Source: Desulfofustis sp.
Lineage (GTDB): Bacteria > Desulfobacterota > Desulfobulbia > Desulfobulbales > Desulfocapsaceae
Direction of reading: 5' to 3'
Assembly (NCBI GenBank): GCA_030145365.1
Contig: JAQYVS010000028.1
Coordinates: forward strand, 1-6,874
Length of the DNA stretch: 6,874 bases
Below the pieces are notes generated by a model. The model saw nothing but the letters and a program-made list of their open reading frames with translations. It ran no database searches and had not been told where the DNA came from. Position numbers and translations under genes: made by a program. The stretch's first letter is position 1; the number at the start of each line of letters is the position of its first letter. Positions 6,023 through 6,874 of the stretch are shown in pieces.

Positions 6023-6346
6023 ATTGCGATTGTATTAGGATTTTGAGCCTCAGCACAACGTTTATTCTCCCCTCACAAGAAAAAATTTAAGATACATGTA
6101 CTGGCATAAAAGAGCTGCTGGCCGTCAACGATATTAAAATTTGTTTCCGATGGAATTGGTTAATAAGGTGCATTCTTGGTTTTTTTGTTTTTTGCACAAG
6201 TCAGAAATACGGCGCCAATTTGTAGCACTTTTCGTTTTCCGGTCCGCTACCCTGAAAGTGATTTTTTATCAGATGTTCGTTTGCGGAATTCTTTCCGGGG
6301 TATGTCTACCTCTATTATCTTTCCATCTCAAAGCAGATATCTCCGG
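6023..6346. other. Divergent intergenic region between the ankyrin gene and the glycine-rich gene
   Basis: This AT-rich gap must hold the minus-strand promoter of the ankyrin/HEAT pair, but I cannot name a convincing -35/-10 pair. TTGACG at about 6121-6126 on the minus strand is the best -35 candidate and lacks a good -10. A GAGGGGAG stretch on the minus strand around 6066-6073 looks like a ribosome site but leads only to tiny frames. Short plus-strand open frames (about 65-70 codons) overlap each other here and show no family features. Confidence 0.4.
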
Positions 6347-6379
6347 TTGACATTTACCACATTGTGGTAACCCTATAAT
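6347..6379 (+). promoter_or_regulatory. Sigma-70-like promoter for the glycine-rich gene
   Basis: A perfect TTGACA (6347-6352) and a perfect TATAAT (6374-6379) precede the plus-strand gene, leaving a leader of about 55 bases. The spacing is 21 bases, longer than the usual 16-18. Stretched spacers with an inverted repeat inside are known from MerR-type activated promoters (19-20 bases). The spacer here is mostly a palindrome, so activation by DNA distortion or simple repression are both possible. If TATAAT is used alone, the 17-base-spaced hexamer is CATTTA, a poor -35. Confidence 0.65.
6354..6370. promoter_or_regulatory. Perfect 17-bp palindromic operator candidate
   Basis: TTACCACATTGTGGTAA has two perfect 8-base half-sites around one central T. 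It lies wholly between the -35 and -10 hexamers, where a bound dimeric regulator would control the promoter. I cannot assign it to a regulator family. No second copy was seen in the window. Confidence 0.65.
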
Positions 6380-6441
6380 ATAGAGATTCCGCAAGTTCTG
6401 ATTGAATCATTTTTTTCAACCTCCAAACAGGAGAATGGACA

Positions 6442-6874
6442 ATGCTTATAGGAATGCGAAAAAAAATTGGCATCACCACAGTCTGCGGCCTCCTGGCCCT
6501 GCCTGTCGCTGGAATGGCTTCCCTTTTACCAACGGACAGTGAACTCGATACCACTCCCCAATCTTCCTCGGACGAGAACTGGTGGGCGAACAGTAAGATT
6601 ACAGACGGCGACGCGCTGAACGGCGCCCTCCTAGCCAGAGGTGGCGGCGGTGGCGGCGGCGGTGGCGGCGGAGGCGGTAGTGGCGGTGGTAGCGGAGGTG
6701 GCGGCGGCGGTAGCGGTGGCGGCGGTAGTGGCGGCGGTAGTGGCGGCGGTAGTGGCGGCGGTAGTGGTGGCAACGGTGGTGGTGGCGGCAGCGATGGCAG
6801 AGGCGGTAGCAGAGGCGGTTTTGGCGATGGCTCTGGCGTTGCGCCCGGTGATGGCACGGGGCATGGCCCGGGAC
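6442..6874 (+). CDS. Secreted glycine-rich Gly/Ser-repeat protein, 3' end outside window
   Basis: An open frame of 144 complete codons runs from ATG 6442-6444 to the window edge without a stop. AGGAG at 6429-6433 gives an eight-base spacing, which selects this ATG over the out-of-frame ATG at 6435. MRKKIGITTVCGLLALPVAGMA (residues 5-26) is a Sec signal peptide, likely cut after Ala26. A short acidic, Ser/Thr-rich segment (27-66) contains ENWWANSK and ends GALLAR. Then come thirteen consecutive Gly (67-79) and a tract of GGGS-type repeats to about 117, followed by more varied G-D-G-R-G-G-S-R and G-F-G-D-G-S-G text to the end. There is no Cys after the signal peptide and no lipobox at Cys15. 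Glycine-rich exported proteins can be matrix, filament or adhesion components, but no family is recognised. The long proline-rich and alanine/threonine-rich frames on the other strand are shadows of this tract. Expression is probably regulated through the palindrome in its promoter. Confidence 0.82.
   Translation, partial: MLIGMRKKIGITTVCGLLALPVAGMASLLPTDSELDTTPQSSSDENWWANSKITDGDALNGALLARGGGGGGGGGGGGGSGGGSGGGGGGSGGGGSGGGSGGGSGGGSGGNGGGGGSDGRGGSRGGFGDGSGVAPGDGTGHGPG
6718..6765 (+). repeat. Four perfect 12-base repeats encoding GGGS
   Basis: GGCGGCGGTAGT is repeated four times without a mismatch, encoding four Gly-Gly-Gly-Ser units (residues 93-108). It lies inside a wider GGN-rich tract (about 6640-6800) with looser copies on both sides. 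Nucleotide-perfect repetition suggests recent slippage or unequal recombination. Because the unit is a multiple of three, copy-number change would alter protein length without a frameshift. Confidence 0.9.

Noticed and set aside
6141..6370. Small plus-strand frames upstream of the glycine-rich gene
   Set aside because: They overlap each other and the promoter and have no domain features or good ribosome site.
6354..6857. Minus-strand proline-rich open frame of 167 codons and an Ala/Thr-rich frame in the same place
   Set aside because: Both are complements of the GGN tract of the plus-strand gene, which has a signal peptide, ribosome site and promoter. Low-complexity repeats produce long open shadows.
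1..6874. CRISPR array, rRNA or intact tRNA genes, transposase
   Set aside because: I saw no evenly spaced direct repeats, no RNA gene signatures that fold fully and no transposase motifs.

Overview
The window reads as bacterial chromosome from an organism that probably makes selenoproteins. The best clue is an in-frame UGA exactly at the redox-active cysteine position of a peroxiredoxin-like gene. The mix of a selenoprotein redoxin, a NapH-type membrane ferredoxin, exported solenoid proteins and a glycine-rich secreted protein would fit a deltaproteobacterium (Desulfobacterota), but that placement is inference from gene content only.

Left part (about 1-3170, AT-rich). Near the left edge is a nested inverted repeat (19-83) that looks like an interspersed repeat unit. 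Four minus-strand genes follow. In order of transcription (right to left) they are an exported methionine sulfoxide reductase MsrA, a polytopic 4Fe-4S membrane protein of the NapH/NosR type, a class I SAM-dependent methyltransferase, and a thioredoxin-fold peroxiredoxin-like protein. Conventional translation breaks the last gene at UGA 534-536. Read through as selenocysteine it is a full 152-residue redoxin, and a SECIS-like hairpin lies just downstream of the UGA. Three of the four products are redox proteins, so an oxidative-damage or thiol-redox theme is plausible. The gaps of about 100-230 bases leave open whether they form one transcript.

Middle part (3170-6022). A 300-base gap with a 2 x 16-bp tandem repeat separates the AT-rich genes from a clearly GC-richer minus-strand pair: an exported ankyrin-repeat protein followed, 9 bases after its stop, by an exported HEAT-repeat protein with an unrecognised C-terminal domain. 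The tight spacing, with the second gene's Shine-Dalgarno sequence overlapping the first gene's stop, indicates co-transcription.

Right part (6023-6874). A divergent gap of about 420 bases carries a plus-strand promoter in which a perfect 17-bp palindrome sits between TTGACA and TATAAT. It drives a plus-strand gene that runs off the window. The product has a signal peptide followed by a very long Gly/Ser tract. On the opposite strand this tract gives spurious proline-rich frames.

The strongest novel points are the probable selenocysteine redoxin with a U-x-x-S active site, the glycine-rich secreted protein under a palindrome-controlled promoter, and the exported ankyrin/HEAT pair.
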